A stretch of 64,000 nucleotides of DNA from Paenibacillus silvestris (GTDB lineage: Bacteria; Bacillota; Bacilli; Paenibacillales; NBRC-103111). Location: contig NZ_WTUZ01000039.1 of the NCBI RefSeq assembly GCF_009882985.1, positions 604,129 to 668,128 on the forward strand, read 5' to 3'. Shown here piece by piece: positions 42,651 to 51,439 of the stretch. The notes under the pieces were generated by a model, which saw nothing but the letters and a program-made list of their open reading frames with translations, had not been told where the DNA came from and made no database searches. The position numbers and the translations under genes are program-made. Position 1 is the first letter of the stretch. Each line of letters opens with the position of its first letter.

Positions 42651-43598
42651 ATGAAAAAATCATGGATCGCAAATTCATTCGTATTCACCACTGTATCCAC
42701 ACTCATTTTATCAGGCTGTGCAGCTCAGTCCTCGGCCACCGGTAAACTCAACGTGGTCACCACCTTTTATCCAATGTATGAATTCACCAAGCAAGTAGCT
42801 GGCGAGCATGCAGACGTTATCGCTTTGATACCCTCGGGTACCGAGCCGCACGATTGGGAGCCCAGCGCCAAAGATATGAAGAAAGTCAGCAATGCGGATG
42901 TATTTGTTTTCAACGGAATCGTGGAAGGCTGGGCCGAACAAGCGCTTGCGAGTGCAGACAATCAGAAGCGTGTTGTCGTTGAAGCCAGCCAAGGCATCGA
43001 CTTAATGGAAGGACTGCCGGAAGAAGAAGAGGACCATAAAGATGAAGACCACAAAGAGGCTGCTGATGGTAAAATCCTGGATCCGCATGTTTGGTTAAGT
43101 CCTGTTCTCGCTCAGAAAGAGGTGGAGTCCATTGCGGCTGGTCTGACTCAAGCTGATCCTGCACACACTGCGGATTATCGGAAAAATGCCGATGCTTACA
43201 TCGCGAAGCTCAAAGCCTTGGATGAGTCCTTCCGAACGGGTCTCAGTACGGCGAAACAGAAAGATTTCGTGACGCAGCATGCCGCATTCGGTTATTTGGC
43301 CAAAGAATATGGATTGACCCAAGTGCCAATCGCTGGACTCTCGCCAGAAGAGGAGCCTTCACCGGCTAAAATGGCTGAAATCATCGATTTTGCCAAACAA
43401 AATCAAGTTAAGACCATTTTCTTTGAAACGTTAGTTGATCCAAAAGTGGCCCAAACAATTTCCAAAGAAATCAATGCGAAAACGGATGTGCTGAACCCGG
43501 TAGAAGGTTTGACGGATGAAGATATGAAGCAAAATTTGGATTACATCGCGATTATGACTAAGAATTTGGAAGCACTCAAGAAAGCTTTGAATGACTAA
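42651..43598 (+). CDS. znuA: Zinc-binding lipoprotein of the ABC transporter
   Basis: 315 residues. The lipobox L-I-L-S-G-C has its Cys near residue 24. The cluster A-I metal-binding protein pattern is clear: T-T-F-Y-P-M-Y-E-F, G-T-E-P-H-D-W-E-P, D-P-H-V-W-L-S-P and H-A-A-F-G-Y. An acidic, His-containing loop (E-E-E-E-D-H-K-D-E-D-H-K-E, near residues 123-135) is typical of zinc rather than manganese binders. TTTGGAGGAA precedes ATG 42651. It follows znuB by 38 nt and is followed 15 nt later by a COG0523 gene. Confidence 0.93.
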   Translation: MKKSWIANSFVFTTVSTLILSGCAAQSSATGKLNVVTTFYPMYEFTKQVAGEHADVIALIPSGTEPHDWEPSAKDMKKVSNADVFVFNGIVEGWAEQALASADNQKRVVVEASQGIDLMEGLPEEEEDHKDEDHKEAADGKILDPHVWLSPVLAQKEVESIAAGLTQADPAHTADYRKNADAYIAKLKALDESFRTGLSTAKQKDFVTQHAAFGYLAKEYGLTQVPIAGLSPEEEPSPAKMAEIIDFAKQNQVKTIFFETLVDPKVAQTISKEINAKTDVLNPVEGLTDEDMKQNLDYIAIMTKNLEALKKALND

Positions 43599-43613
43599 TA
43601 AAGGAGAATGAAT

Positions 43614-44819
43614 ATGTCGGATCATAAAATACCAGTTACGGTTTTGAGCGGGTACTTGGGAGCAGGTAAAACCACGCTGTTAAACCACGTTTTACATAAT
43701 CGGGATGGCTTAAAAGTTGCGGTTATCGTCAATGATTTAAGTGAAGTTAATATCGACGCTGGGCTTATTCGTGAGGGTAACGGGCTGTCTCGGACGAATG
43801 AGAGTCTGGTTGAAATGTCCAATGGCTGCATCTGCTGCACGCTGCGGGATGATTTGCTGAGGGAAGTGGAGCGGCTTGCCAAAATGAATACATTCGACTA
43901 TATCCTGATTGAGTCAACCGGTGTCGGCGAACCTTTGCCAGTAGCTCAAACTTTCACCTACATCGATGAGGAGCAGGGCATAGACCTTTCCCAGTTTTGT
44001 CGGTTGGATAGCATGGTGACTGTTGTAGATGCCTATCGTTTCTGGACGGACTATTCTTCAGGCGAAACGCTGCTTGAACGAAGTCAAGCTGTTGGGGAAG
44101 ACGACACAAGAGAAGTGGTGGATCTGCTGATCGATCAAATCGAATTCTGCGATGTGCTGATTATGAATAAATGCGACATGCTGGAGGAAGAGGAGCTGAA
44201 TGAGCTGGAAGGCGTACTCCGCGCGCTGCAGCCAAAAGCCAAGTTTATTCGCTCTATGCATGGACAGGTGGCGCCAGCGGACATTCTGAATACGCATCTC
44301 TTTGATTTTGATGAAGCTAGCACATCCGCAGGCTGGATGAAGGAGCTGGCGAAGGAAAAGCATACGCCCGAAACGGAGGAATATGGCATTTCATCCTTCG
44401 TGTACGAAAGAGCTCGGCCCTTCGAGCCTTCGCGGCTGATGAGCTGGATGGAGGATTGGCCTGCAGAGATCGTGAGAGCCAAGGGGATTATGTGGCTGGC
44501 TACTCGGAACGATCAGGCCCAAAACCTAAGCCAAGCAGGTCCCTCTGTTCGGTTCGGACCCGCAGGGTATTGGATAGCTGCGCTTCCAGACGAGGAAAGA
44601 GAAGCTATCCTCGAGGAGGAAGAGGACCAGATCCCGTATTGGGATGCCACTTACGGGGATCGAATGAATAAGGTCGTATTCATTGGGATCGAGATGGATC
44701 GGGCAGACATTACAGCTTCGCTGGATGCCTGTTTGTTGACGGATGCCGAGATGCTCGTTGATTGGCGTCACTTTGAGGATCATTTGCCGAATGCTGTGAC
44801 GGAATTCGTGGATGCTTAG
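43614..44819 (+). CDS. COG0523 GTPase, YciC/ZagA-like
   Basis: 401 residues. Walker A is G-Y-L-G-A-G-K-T-T, CxCC is G-C-I-C-C-T-L-R-D-D-L, then E-S-T-G-V-G-E-P and L-I-M-N-K-C-D. The C-terminal CobW_C domain includes R-A-K-G-I-M-W-L and P-A-G-Y-W-I-A. Length and the C-T-L-R-D-D-L form match the B. subtilis YciC/ZagA subgroup, a Zur-regulated metallochaperone-type GTPase. AAGGAG (43601-43606) is 7 nt before ATG 43614; the ATG at 43608 is too close to it. It ends the znu operon; a terminator follows. Confidence 0.92.
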   Translation: MSDHKIPVTVLSGYLGAGKTTLLNHVLHNRDGLKVAVIVNDLSEVNIDAGLIREGNGLSRTNESLVEMSNGCICCTLRDDLLREVERLAKMNTFDYILIESTGVGEPLPVAQTFTYIDEEQGIDLSQFCRLDSMVTVVDAYRFWTDYSSGETLLERSQAVGEDDTREVVDLLIDQIEFCDVLIMNKCDMLEEEELNELEGVLRALQPKAKFIRSMHGQVAPADILNTHLFDFDEASTSAGWMKELAKEKHTPETEEYGISSFVYERARPFEPSRLMSWMEDWPAEIVRAKGIMWLATRNDQAQNLSQAGPSVRFGPAGYWIAALPDEEREAILEEEEDQIPYWDATYGDRMNKVVFIGIEMDRADITASLDACLLTDAEMLVDWRHFEDHLPNAVTEFVDA

Positions 44820-44844
44820 GAAGCATATGAAGTTTACAGAATGG

Positions 44845-44870
44845 AAGATGAGGGTGCTCATCTTTCTTTT
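44845..44870 (+). terminator. Terminator after the znu operon
   Basis: AAGATGAG pairs perfectly with CTCATCTT around GGTG, followed by TCTTTT. Confidence 0.8.
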
Positions 44871-44903
44871 GTTGACAGGTACGAAATTTCGATGAAATGG
44901 ATA

Positions 44904-44932
44904 ATGACTAGCCGTCATTTTTGTGCTACTAT
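44904..44932 (+). promoter_or_regulatory. Candidate promoter of the Nik/Opp-type operon
   Basis: ATGACT (-35-like) lies 17 bp before TGC-TACTAT (extended -10, 44924-44932). The octamer GTGCTACT occurs at 44923-44930 and again at 44943-44950. This is a moderate match with no independent support. Confidence 0.4.
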
Positions 44933-44983
44933 TTCAATTAATCGTGCTACTGCACACGTGAACATTGAGAGGTGGGAATGAAA

Positions 44984-46591
44984 ATGAGACATCGGCTAGT
45001 CATTTTTTTGATTCTATTAACTACCACAATTTGTATGAGTGGCTGTACAGTGGAGAAGCCAAAACCAGAAGCACAGCCAAAGGCAGAGGTAGGCAAGAAA
45101 GAACTCATTCTAGCTATCGGCGGTGAGCCCGAAGCCGGTTTTGACCCAACAACAGGGTGGGGGCGATACGGTTCGCCATTGTTCCAAAGCACACTACTTA
45201 AACGTGACAGCCTTTTGAATATTACACATGATCTGGCTACAAGTTATGAGGTTAGCCAAGATGGCATCATTTGGACAGTAAAATTGCGCAAGGATGTCAA
45301 GTTCAGTGATGGTCAACCACTAACGTCTGCAGATGTTGTATATACCTATCAAACCGCTGCGTCCAGCGGATCTGCCATTGATTTGAGCAATGTCAAGAGT
45401 GTAGAAGCGCCCAATGAGGCAACCATTAAATTTACACTGAAAGAGCCGCAATCTACGTTTACGCAAATGCTTGTTTCAACAGGCATTGTGCCCAAGCATG
45501 CCCACGGCAAGGATTATGCCAATAAACCAGTCGGCTCAGGTCCGTACAAATGGGTCCAATGGGACAAAGGGCAGCAGCTGATTGTTGAAGTGAACCAAGA
45601 GTACTATGGGAAGAAGCCGTTTTTTGAAAAGGTCACCTTCCTTTTCCTTGGTGAAGATGCCGCCTTTGCAGCAGCCAAAGCGGGAACGGTCGATATGGCT
45701 GCGATTCCTGCGGCGTTCTCCAAGCAAACTGTGAACGGCATGGAATTAAAAACAGCAGCGACCGTGGACAATCGAGGCATTATGTTTCCTTTTGTAAAAT
45801 CTGGAGAGAAGACGAAAGACGGTTACCCGATCGGCAACGATGTCACAGCGGACGTATCCATTCGTAAGGCGATTAATGTGGCGCTCGACAGAAAGGCGTT
45901 GGTTCAAGGGATACTTGAAGGTCATGGTACTCCGGCCTATACCTTAAATGACGGTCTTCCTTGGTTTAATCCCGAAGCCGTTTTTGCAGATGCGGATATG
46001 AATGCTGCGAAGAAAATACTCGCAGATAACGGTTGGAAGGATACGGATAATGACGGAGTCGTTGAAAAAGGAACGCTGAAAGCAGCGTTTAATCTGCTGT
46101 ATCCTGCCAGTGATGTCACGCGTCAATCGCTTGCTATCGCATCGGCAGATATGTTGAAGCCTCTGGGCATTGAAGTGAAGGCAGAAGGCAAGAGCTGGGA
46201 TGACATCGAGAAGCAAATGCATGCAAATCCCGTTCTATTTGGATGGGGAAGTCATGATCCTTTGGAGATGTACAACGTTTACAGCAGTAAATATGGTGGA
46301 GTGGATTATTATAACCCTGGGTACTACAACAACGCGAAGGTTGAGGGATATATGAGCCAAGCTTTGAGAGCAACCAATGAAAAAGAGGCATGGGGTTTAT
46401 GGAAAAAGGCGCAATGGGATGGCGAAACCGGCTTAAGCACGTTAGGTGATGCACCCTGGGCATGGTTGATTAATCTGGATCATTTGTACTTGGTGAAAAC
46501 AGGACTTGATATTGGCAAGCAAAAAATCCATCCGCATGGTCATGGCTGGCCGGTAACGGATAACATCGAGGATTGGCAATGGAACTCGTAA
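44984..46591 (+). CDS. Nickel/peptide-type ABC transporter binding protein
   Basis: 535 residues. The signal peptide ends M-S-G-C-T, so it is a lipoprotein with Cys near residue 18. The body is an SBP family 5 (DppA/OppA/NikA) domain: D-L-A-T-S-Y-E-V-S, V-K-L-R-K-D-V-K-F-S-D-G-Q-P-L and N-K-P-V-G-S-G-P-Y-K-W. A His-rich C-terminal motif H-P-H-G-H-G-W suggests a metal or metal-chelate ligand. ATG 44984 is best placed after GAGAGGTGGG. Four genes downstream complete the importer. Placement next to the zinc operon supports metal uptake, but nickel, a metallophore complex or a peptide all remain possible. Confidence 0.85.
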   Translation: MRHRLVIFLILLTTTICMSGCTVEKPKPEAQPKAEVGKKELILAIGGEPEAGFDPTTGWGRYGSPLFQSTLLKRDSLLNITHDLATSYEVSQDGIIWTVKLRKDVKFSDGQPLTSADVVYTYQTAASSGSAIDLSNVKSVEAPNEATIKFTLKEPQSTFTQMLVSTGIVPKHAHGKDYANKPVGSGPYKWVQWDKGQQLIVEVNQEYYGKKPFFEKVTFLFLGEDAAFAAAKAGTVDMAAIPAAFSKQTVNGMELKTAATVDNRGIMFPFVKSGEKTKDGYPIGNDVTADVSIRKAINVALDRKALVQGILEGHGTPAYTLNDGLPWFNPEAVFADADMNAAKKILADNGWKDTDNDGVVEKGTLKAAFNLLYPASDVTRQSLAIASADMLKPLGIEVKAEGKSWDDIEKQMHANPVLFGWGSHDPLEMYNVYSSKYGGVDYYNPGYYNNAKVEGYMSQALRATNEKEAWGLWKKAQWDGETGLSTLGDAPWAWLINLDHLYLVKTGLDIGKQKIHPHGHGWPVTDNIEDWQWNS

Positions 46592-47586
46592 AACGTGTAA
46601 GCCGAATGATGGCTCCCCTCCTTTTACGAAAAGGACTAGGACTGATCTTGCTTTTACTTGCTGTGAGCGCCGTTTCATTTATGCTCATTCACTTCTCACC
46701 TATTGACCCCGTCCAAGCTTATGTAGGTGCCGATATGATGAAGGTTAGTGCTGAACAAAGAGAAATAATCATGCAATACTGGGGATTGAATGAACCCCCG
46801 TTAAAGCAGTATTGGAACTGGCTGGGCGCTGTGGCAAGCGGTGATATGGGAACCTCCATGATCTACAGAAGACCGGTGCTAGAGGTGATTGGCGAACGAT
46901 TCGCTGCCTCACTTGCGCTTATGGGGACTGCTTGGGTGCTCTCTGGTATCATCGGGTTTGTTTCAGGCGTCCTTGCTGCTATGAATCGGAATACTTGGAT
47001 CGATCGGCTTATCCGTTGGTACTGCTATACGCTATCCTCGACACCTACCTTTTGGATTGGCTTACTCTTTATGCTCGTATTTGCGGTATGGCTCGGATGG
47101 CTGCCTGTTGGTCTAGCTGTTCCTGCCGGGGTTACATCAGATGATGTCAACCTGCTCGATCGCATCCGTCATATGCTGCTGCCAGCATTGACACTTAGTG
47201 TAACCGGTGTTGCGGCAATTGCTCTGCATACGCGAGAAAAGCTCATTGATGTTATCAATCAAGATTATTGGACATTTGCAAGAGCAAGAGGGGAGCGGGG
47301 CTTCCAAATCTTTTGGAGACATGGGCTCAGAAATGTGGCACTTCCCGCAATTACTCTGCAATTTGCTTCGTTTAGTGAGCTATTTGGCGGAGCCGTTCTT
47401 GCTGAGCAGGTATTTTCGTATCCTGGGCTTGGGCATGCGGCTGTGGAGGCGGGACTTCGAGGCGATGTTCCGCTCTTGTTAGGCATTGTTTTGTTTAGTA
47501 GCGTGTTCGTTTACTCAGGAAATGCGATGGCTGATATGAGTTATCGCCTTATTGATCCCAGAATGAAAGAGGGCGGGAAGTCATGA
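46579..47586 (+). CDS. ABC transporter permease, NikB/DppB type
   Basis: 335 residues with about six helices and the family segments L-N-E-P-P-L-K-Q-Y, G-D-M-G-T-S and the EAA-like loop F-A-R-A-R-G-E-R-G. It starts inside the end of the binding-protein gene (13-bp overlap) with CGAGGA ahead of ATG 46579. Confidence 0.9.
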   Translation: MELVKRVSRMMAPLLLRKGLGLILLLLAVSAVSFMLIHFSPIDPVQAYVGADMMKVSAEQREIIMQYWGLNEPPLKQYWNWLGAVASGDMGTSMIYRRPVLEVIGERFAASLALMGTAWVLSGIIGFVSGVLAAMNRNTWIDRLIRWYCYTLSSTPTFWIGLLFMLVFAVWLGWLPVGLAVPAGVTSDDVNLLDRIRHMLLPALTLSVTGVAAIALHTREKLIDVINQDYWTFARARGERGFQIFWRHGLRNVALPAITLQFASFSELFGGAVLAEQVFSYPGLGHAAVEAGLRGDVPLLLGIVLFSSVFVYSGNAMADMSYRLIDPRMKEGGKS

Positions 47587-48443
47587 AGCATGTTATAAGC
47601 GGTAACAGGGCGAGGTATCCAAGGTTTCATGCCGGTCATAAGCTCGGGTTAACTTCGCTTGCTGCTTTCCTTGTCTTGCTTACCATTTTCGCGATGTCTG
47701 TTTGGATGGATGCTTCAGGTTTGTCTACCAACTTGGCTCAGCGTAATTTCGCGCCATCTGCTGCGCACCCTTTTGGAACGGATTGGTTAGGTAGAGATAT
47801 GTTAACACGTACGATCAAAGGACTGGCACTTAGCCTTGGGGTCGGGGTTGTTGCAGGAGCTTCAAGCGTTATTATTGCCGGAATTATGGGGCTTTCGGCT
47901 GCTGTAATGGGGAAAACCGTGAATCGACTCGTGAGTTGGCTGACGGATTTGTTTCTCAGTGTCCCTCATCTTGTAACGCTGCTGTTAATTGCTTTTGTTC
48001 TAGGTGGAGGTGCCAAAGGGATTATCATAGGTGTGGCACTAACGCACTGGCCTAGTCTAACAAGGGTTATACGTGCTGAGGTGATGCAGATTCGTTCGGC
48101 ATCGTATGTCTCCATATCGCGTAATTTCGGTAAATCCAGTTGGTGGATTGCGACAAGACATATCATCCCTCACTTGCTGCCCCAACTATTGGTCGGGCTT
48201 ATTCTTATCGTTCCTCATGCCATTTTGCATGAGGCTGCCGTTACTTTCATCGGGATGGGACTTTCCCCGCATGAGCCGGCGATTGGCATTATTTTATCTG
48301 AATCGATGCGTTATTTATCCTCTGGTATGTGGTGGTTGGCGTTGTTCCCTGGCTTATGCTTGCTGTTGTTGGTTAGGGCTTTTGCCATGTTGGGAGAGAA
48401 CTTGAAGATGTGGGTAGATCCAAGACGTGCACATGAGCATTAA
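47583..48443 (+). CDS. ABC transporter permease, NikC/DppC type
   Basis: 286 residues. A long N-terminal helix leads to H-P-F-G-T-D-W-L-G-R-D-M-L, the usual NikC/DppC landmark, then a conserved membrane domain ending G-E-N-L-K-M-W-V-D-P. The start overlaps the NikB-type stop as ATGA, indicating translational coupling. Confidence 0.92.
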   Translation: MKHVISGNRARYPRFHAGHKLGLTSLAAFLVLLTIFAMSVWMDASGLSTNLAQRNFAPSAAHPFGTDWLGRDMLTRTIKGLALSLGVGVVAGASSVIIAGIMGLSAAVMGKTVNRLVSWLTDLFLSVPHLVTLLLIAFVLGGGAKGIIIGVALTHWPSLTRVIRAEVMQIRSASYVSISRNFGKSSWWIATRHIIPHLLPQLLVGLILIVPHAILHEAAVTFIGMGLSPHEPAIGIILSESMRYLSSGMWWLALFPGLCLLLLVRAFAMLGENLKMWVDPRRAHEH

Positions 48444-48479
48444 ACAAATTTTAAGCCTGGAAAAGAGGGAGTCACTTCT

Positions 48480-49397
48480 ATGTTGGAAGTCAGTGAACTT
48501 TCGATCAGCTTTCATCGGTTGGACCGCCATTATCGCCCCATACATACGGTAGCTATTCATAAATTGGAACTTTCTATTGAGGCAGGAGAAATTCTAGCCG
48601 TCGTAGGCTCAAGTGGTTCCGGCAAAAGTCTGCTAGCTCACGCCATCTTGGGCATACTTCCTCGCAATGCTCAGGTTACGGGGACGATTAACTTTAAAGG
48701 TGAGAAGCTGACTGCTGACAGGCAGCAAAGTCTGCGTGGGAAAGACATAGCGCTGATCCCTCAGTCCGTGCAGTATTTGGATCCCTTAATGCGGGTTGGA
48801 GATCAAGTCAAACAAGCGGTTCGGCGAGGAGATCCCGCCGTGCTTCAGCAGAAGGCTTTTAACAAATATAAGCTATCCGACTTTGTCGCTAAACTGTTTC
48901 CCTTCCAGCTCTCGGGAGGAATGGCCCGGAAAATTCTCGTCTCAACGGCAACAGTAAGTGGTGCTCAACTATTGATTGCAGATGAACCTACACCGGGGCT
49001 GGACCCTTCTTCTATGCGTGAGACGTTAGGTCGATTCAAGCAGCTGGCGGAGGAAGGGTGTGCGGTGATGTTGATTACGCATGATATTGAAGCTGCTTTA
49101 ACGATAGCTGATAGGATTGCTGTGTTGTATGCGGGGACGGTAGTTGAAATTGCATCCCGCAGTGATTTCACAGGGGATGGGGAGAGGCTGCGTCATCCGT
49201 ATACCCAAGCGTTATGGAGAGCGCTCCCCGGCAACGGATTTGTTCCTTTACCTGGGGCTCAGCCGCTGCCTGATGCGCTGCCGACGGGATGTGTTTTTGC
49301 TCCACGATGCGCTCTAGCCACCTCGGAATGTGAACAGTTCCCTCCCGAGTCGCGCACAGTAAGAAGCGGAAGGGTCAGGTGCATACATAGTGCTTGA
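48480..49397 (+). CDS. ABC transporter ATPase, NikD/DppD type
   Basis: 305 residues. Walker A is G-S-S-G-S-G-K-S, the signature is L-S-G-G-M-A-R-K (the Met is unusual but seen in this subgroup), Walker B is L-I-A-D-E-P-T and the H-loop is I-T-H-D. The C-terminus has the oligo_HPY domain with G-C-V-F-A-P-R-C-A-L-A and a following Cys. AAAGAGGGAG precedes ATG 48480. Confidence 0.92.
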   Translation: MLEVSELSISFHRLDRHYRPIHTVAIHKLELSIEAGEILAVVGSSGSGKSLLAHAILGILPRNAQVTGTINFKGEKLTADRQQSLRGKDIALIPQSVQYLDPLMRVGDQVKQAVRRGDPAVLQQKAFNKYKLSDFVAKLFPFQLSGGMARKILVSTATVSGAQLLIADEPTPGLDPSSMRETLGRFKQLAEEGCAVMLITHDIEAALTIADRIAVLYAGTVVEIASRSDFTGDGERLRHPYTQALWRALPGNGFVPLPGAQPLPDALPTGCVFAPRCALATSECEQFPPESRTVRSGRVRCIHSA

Positions 49398-49986
49398 GGG
49401 GAAATCTTTGGGGTATCGTTATGGGAAAGAGGCGTGGGTGTTCCGAAACCTCGATATTCATTTGGAAGCCGGAGAGATCGTAGGACTCATCGGGCCAAGT
49501 GGTTGCGGGAAGTCCACGCTAGGGCAATTACTTGCAGGCCATGTGGGACTGCAAGAAGGACGCGTAAGCGTGGACGGTGTTCCACACGGACAGGGGAAAG
49601 GGTTGCGGAACCCTGTCCAGCTCGTGCTGCAGCATCCTGAACAAGCGGTTAATCCGCGGTGGAAACTGCGGAAAACCTTGCAAGAATCAGGGGTGATAGA
49701 CCCGTCTATGCAATCGGAACTATCGATTGAAGACGACTGGTTAGATCGATATCCGAACGAGCTGTCCGGAGGGGAGCTGCAGCGGATTTGTGTGGCTAGA
49801 GCGCTGGGGGAGCAAACGCGTTATCTCATTGCTGATGAGATGACCACCATGTTAGATGCCATTACACAAGCGCAGATCTGGCGTGCGGTGCTGAGCTTTG
49901 CTGAACGGCAGCGTGCTGGCGTTTTGGTGATTAGTCACGAGCAGGAGTTGATTAAGCGGTTGTGTGATCGGGTGATTAGCTTTTGA
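49390..49986 (+). CDS. ABC transporter ATPase, NikE/DppF type (short)
   Basis: 198 residues from a GTG that overlaps the NikD-type stop by 8 nt. Walker A is G-P-S-G-C-G-K-S-T, the signature L-S-G-G-E-L-Q-R, Walker B L-I-A-D-E-M-T-T and the H-loop I-S-H-E. It ends soon after the H-loop and lacks the C-terminal extension of many homologues, so it is at the short end of the family but catalytically complete. It forms the second ATPase of the heterodimer. Confidence 0.9.
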   Translation: MLEGKSLGYRYGKEAWVFRNLDIHLEAGEIVGLIGPSGCGKSTLGQLLAGHVGLQEGRVSVDGVPHGQGKGLRNPVQLVLQHPEQAVNPRWKLRKTLQESGVIDPSMQSELSIEDDWLDRYPNELSGGELQRICVARALGEQTRYLIADEMTTMLDAITQAQIWRAVLSFAERQRAGVLVISHEQELIKRLCDRVISF

Positions 49987-49994
49987 TATAGCCA

Positions 49995-50018
49995 TTACCT
50001 ATATCTAGATATAGGTAA
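49995..50018 (+). promoter_or_regulatory. Perfect 24-bp palindrome upstream of glyA (LysR-type operator candidate)
   Basis: TTACCTATATCT is followed directly by its exact reverse complement, with CTAG at the centre (50005-50008). A closely related block lies upstream of metE at 59427-59444. The centre is 52.5 bp upstream of the first base of the TATAAC -10 at 50059-50064 in glyA and exactly the same distance in metE. This places it about 65 bp before the start point, the classical LysR-regulator position. Confidence 0.6.
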
Positions 50019-50035
50019 ATCCAGTTACTCTATAG

Positions 50036-50064
50036 CCACATCTCTATGATATCTTCTTTATAAC
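50036..50064 (+). promoter_or_regulatory. Candidate activator-dependent promoter of glyA
   Basis: A -10 TATAAC (50059-50064) is followed by AAATTG, identical to the metE arrangement. The -35 position (50036-50041, CCACAT) is poor, as is typical of promoters that need an activator. Confidence 0.45.
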
Positions 50065-50099
50065 AAATTGTAGAATATGATGCTAAGGAGCAATTTACT

Positions 50100-51347
50100 G
50101 TGGAACAATTACGCAAACAAGATCCTAAAATTGTTGAGGCAATGAATCTGGAAATCGGCCGTCAACGTGACAAAATTGAGTTGATCGCTTCTGAAAACTT
50201 CGTCAGCGAAGCTGTGCTGCAAGCGATGGGGACGGTTCTGACGAATAAATATGCGGAAGGCTATCCAGGTAAACGTTACTATGGCGGCTGCGAGTATGTA
50301 GATATCGTTGAGGATATCGCGCGTGATCGTGCAAATGAATTATTTGGCGCAGAACATGCCAACGTGCAGCCACATTCTGGCGCACAGGCCAATTTGGCGG
50401 TATATTTAGCTGCTCTGAAGCCTGGCGATACGGTTCTTGGCATGAACTTGGCGCATGGTGGTCACTTAACCCATGGTAGCCCTGTTAATGCTTCAGGTAT
50501 CTTGTATAATTTTATTCCTTATGGTGTAAGAGAAAGTGATGGGTATATTGATTACAACGAGGTACGCAAATTGGCATTCAAGCATAAGCCTCGTATGATT
50601 GTGGCTGGTGCCAGCGCATATCCTCGCACGATTGATTTTGAAGCATTAGGTTCGATTGCAAATGATGTAGGAGCCTTGTTCTTTGTGGACATGGCCCATA
50701 TTGCCGGATTAGTTGCGGCAGGGTTGCATCCTAGCCCAGTTCCACACGCCCACTTTGTAACAACAACTACGCATAAAACGCTTCGCGGACCCCGCGGCGG
50801 AATGATTCTCTGTCGCAAGCCTTGGGCTGCAGCGATTGATAAAGCGGTATTCCCGGGGACGCAAGGCGGACCCTTGATGCATATTATTGCCGCTAAAGCA
50901 GTTGCTTTTGGTGAAGCGCTCCACGCAGATTTTAAAACGTATGCTCAAAATGTTATTCTTAACGCCAAAACGTTATCAGAGGAACTATTGGCAGAAGGTG
51001 TCAATCTTGTATCCGGAGGGACAGATAATCATCTGATGCTGATCGACTTGCGTAGCCTGAACATCACAGGTAAGGAAGCGGAACATTTACTGGATGAAGT
51101 AGGAGTAACCGTGAACAAGAACGCCATTCCTTTTGACCCTGCGAAGCCGATGATTACTAGCGGAGTCCGAATCGGAACGCCAGCTGTTACCGCCCGTGGC
51201 ATGGATCAAGAAGCTATGAAAAAAATTGCCGAAATTGTGGCGTTAACATTGAAAAATCCAACGGACGAAGCTGTGCATAACCAAGTACGCGGGATGGTAA
51301 GTGATCTGACGGCGCAATTCCCATTATATCCAGGGTTGAGCTACTAA
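50100..51347 (+). CDS. glyA: Serine hydroxymethyltransferase
   Basis: 415 residues, full length for the family. The enzyme converts serine and tetrahydrofolate to glycine and 5,10-methylene-tetrahydrofolate, using PLP. The PLP lysine lies in T-T-T-H-K-T-L-R-G-P-R-G-G. Other landmarks are I-A-S-E-N-F-V-S, Y-A-E-G-Y-P-G-K-R-Y-Y-G-G-C and M-A-H-I-A-G-L-V-A. The start is GTG 50100, 9 nt after TAAGGAG. A strong terminator follows. Its upstream region matches that of metE, which links one-carbon supply to methionine synthesis. Confidence 0.98.
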   Translation: MEQLRKQDPKIVEAMNLEIGRQRDKIELIASENFVSEAVLQAMGTVLTNKYAEGYPGKRYYGGCEYVDIVEDIARDRANELFGAEHANVQPHSGAQANLAVYLAALKPGDTVLGMNLAHGGHLTHGSPVNASGILYNFIPYGVRESDGYIDYNEVRKLAFKHKPRMIVAGASAYPRTIDFEALGSIANDVGALFFVDMAHIAGLVAAGLHPSPVPHAHFVTTTTHKTLRGPRGGMILCRKPWAAAIDKAVFPGTQGGPLMHIIAAKAVAFGEALHADFKTYAQNVILNAKTLSEELLAEGVNLVSGGTDNHLMLIDLRSLNITGKEAEHLLDEVGVTVNKNAIPFDPAKPMITSGVRIGTPAVTARGMDQEAMKKIAEIVALTLKNPTDEAVHNQVRGMVSDLTAQFPLYPGLSY

Positions 51348-51368
51348 ATTTAGATTTAGCTCTGGGCC

Positions 51369-51402
51369 AAGTATTTGATCTTTGGATCAAATACTTTTTT
51401 TA
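51369..51402 (+). terminator. Intrinsic terminator after glyA
   Basis: AAGTATTTGATC pairs perfectly with GATCAAATACTT around TTTG, followed by further T residues. Confidence 0.93.
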
Positions 51403-51439
51403 TTATAAGAAAATTTCAGACAAAAAGTTGGTGGGCATA

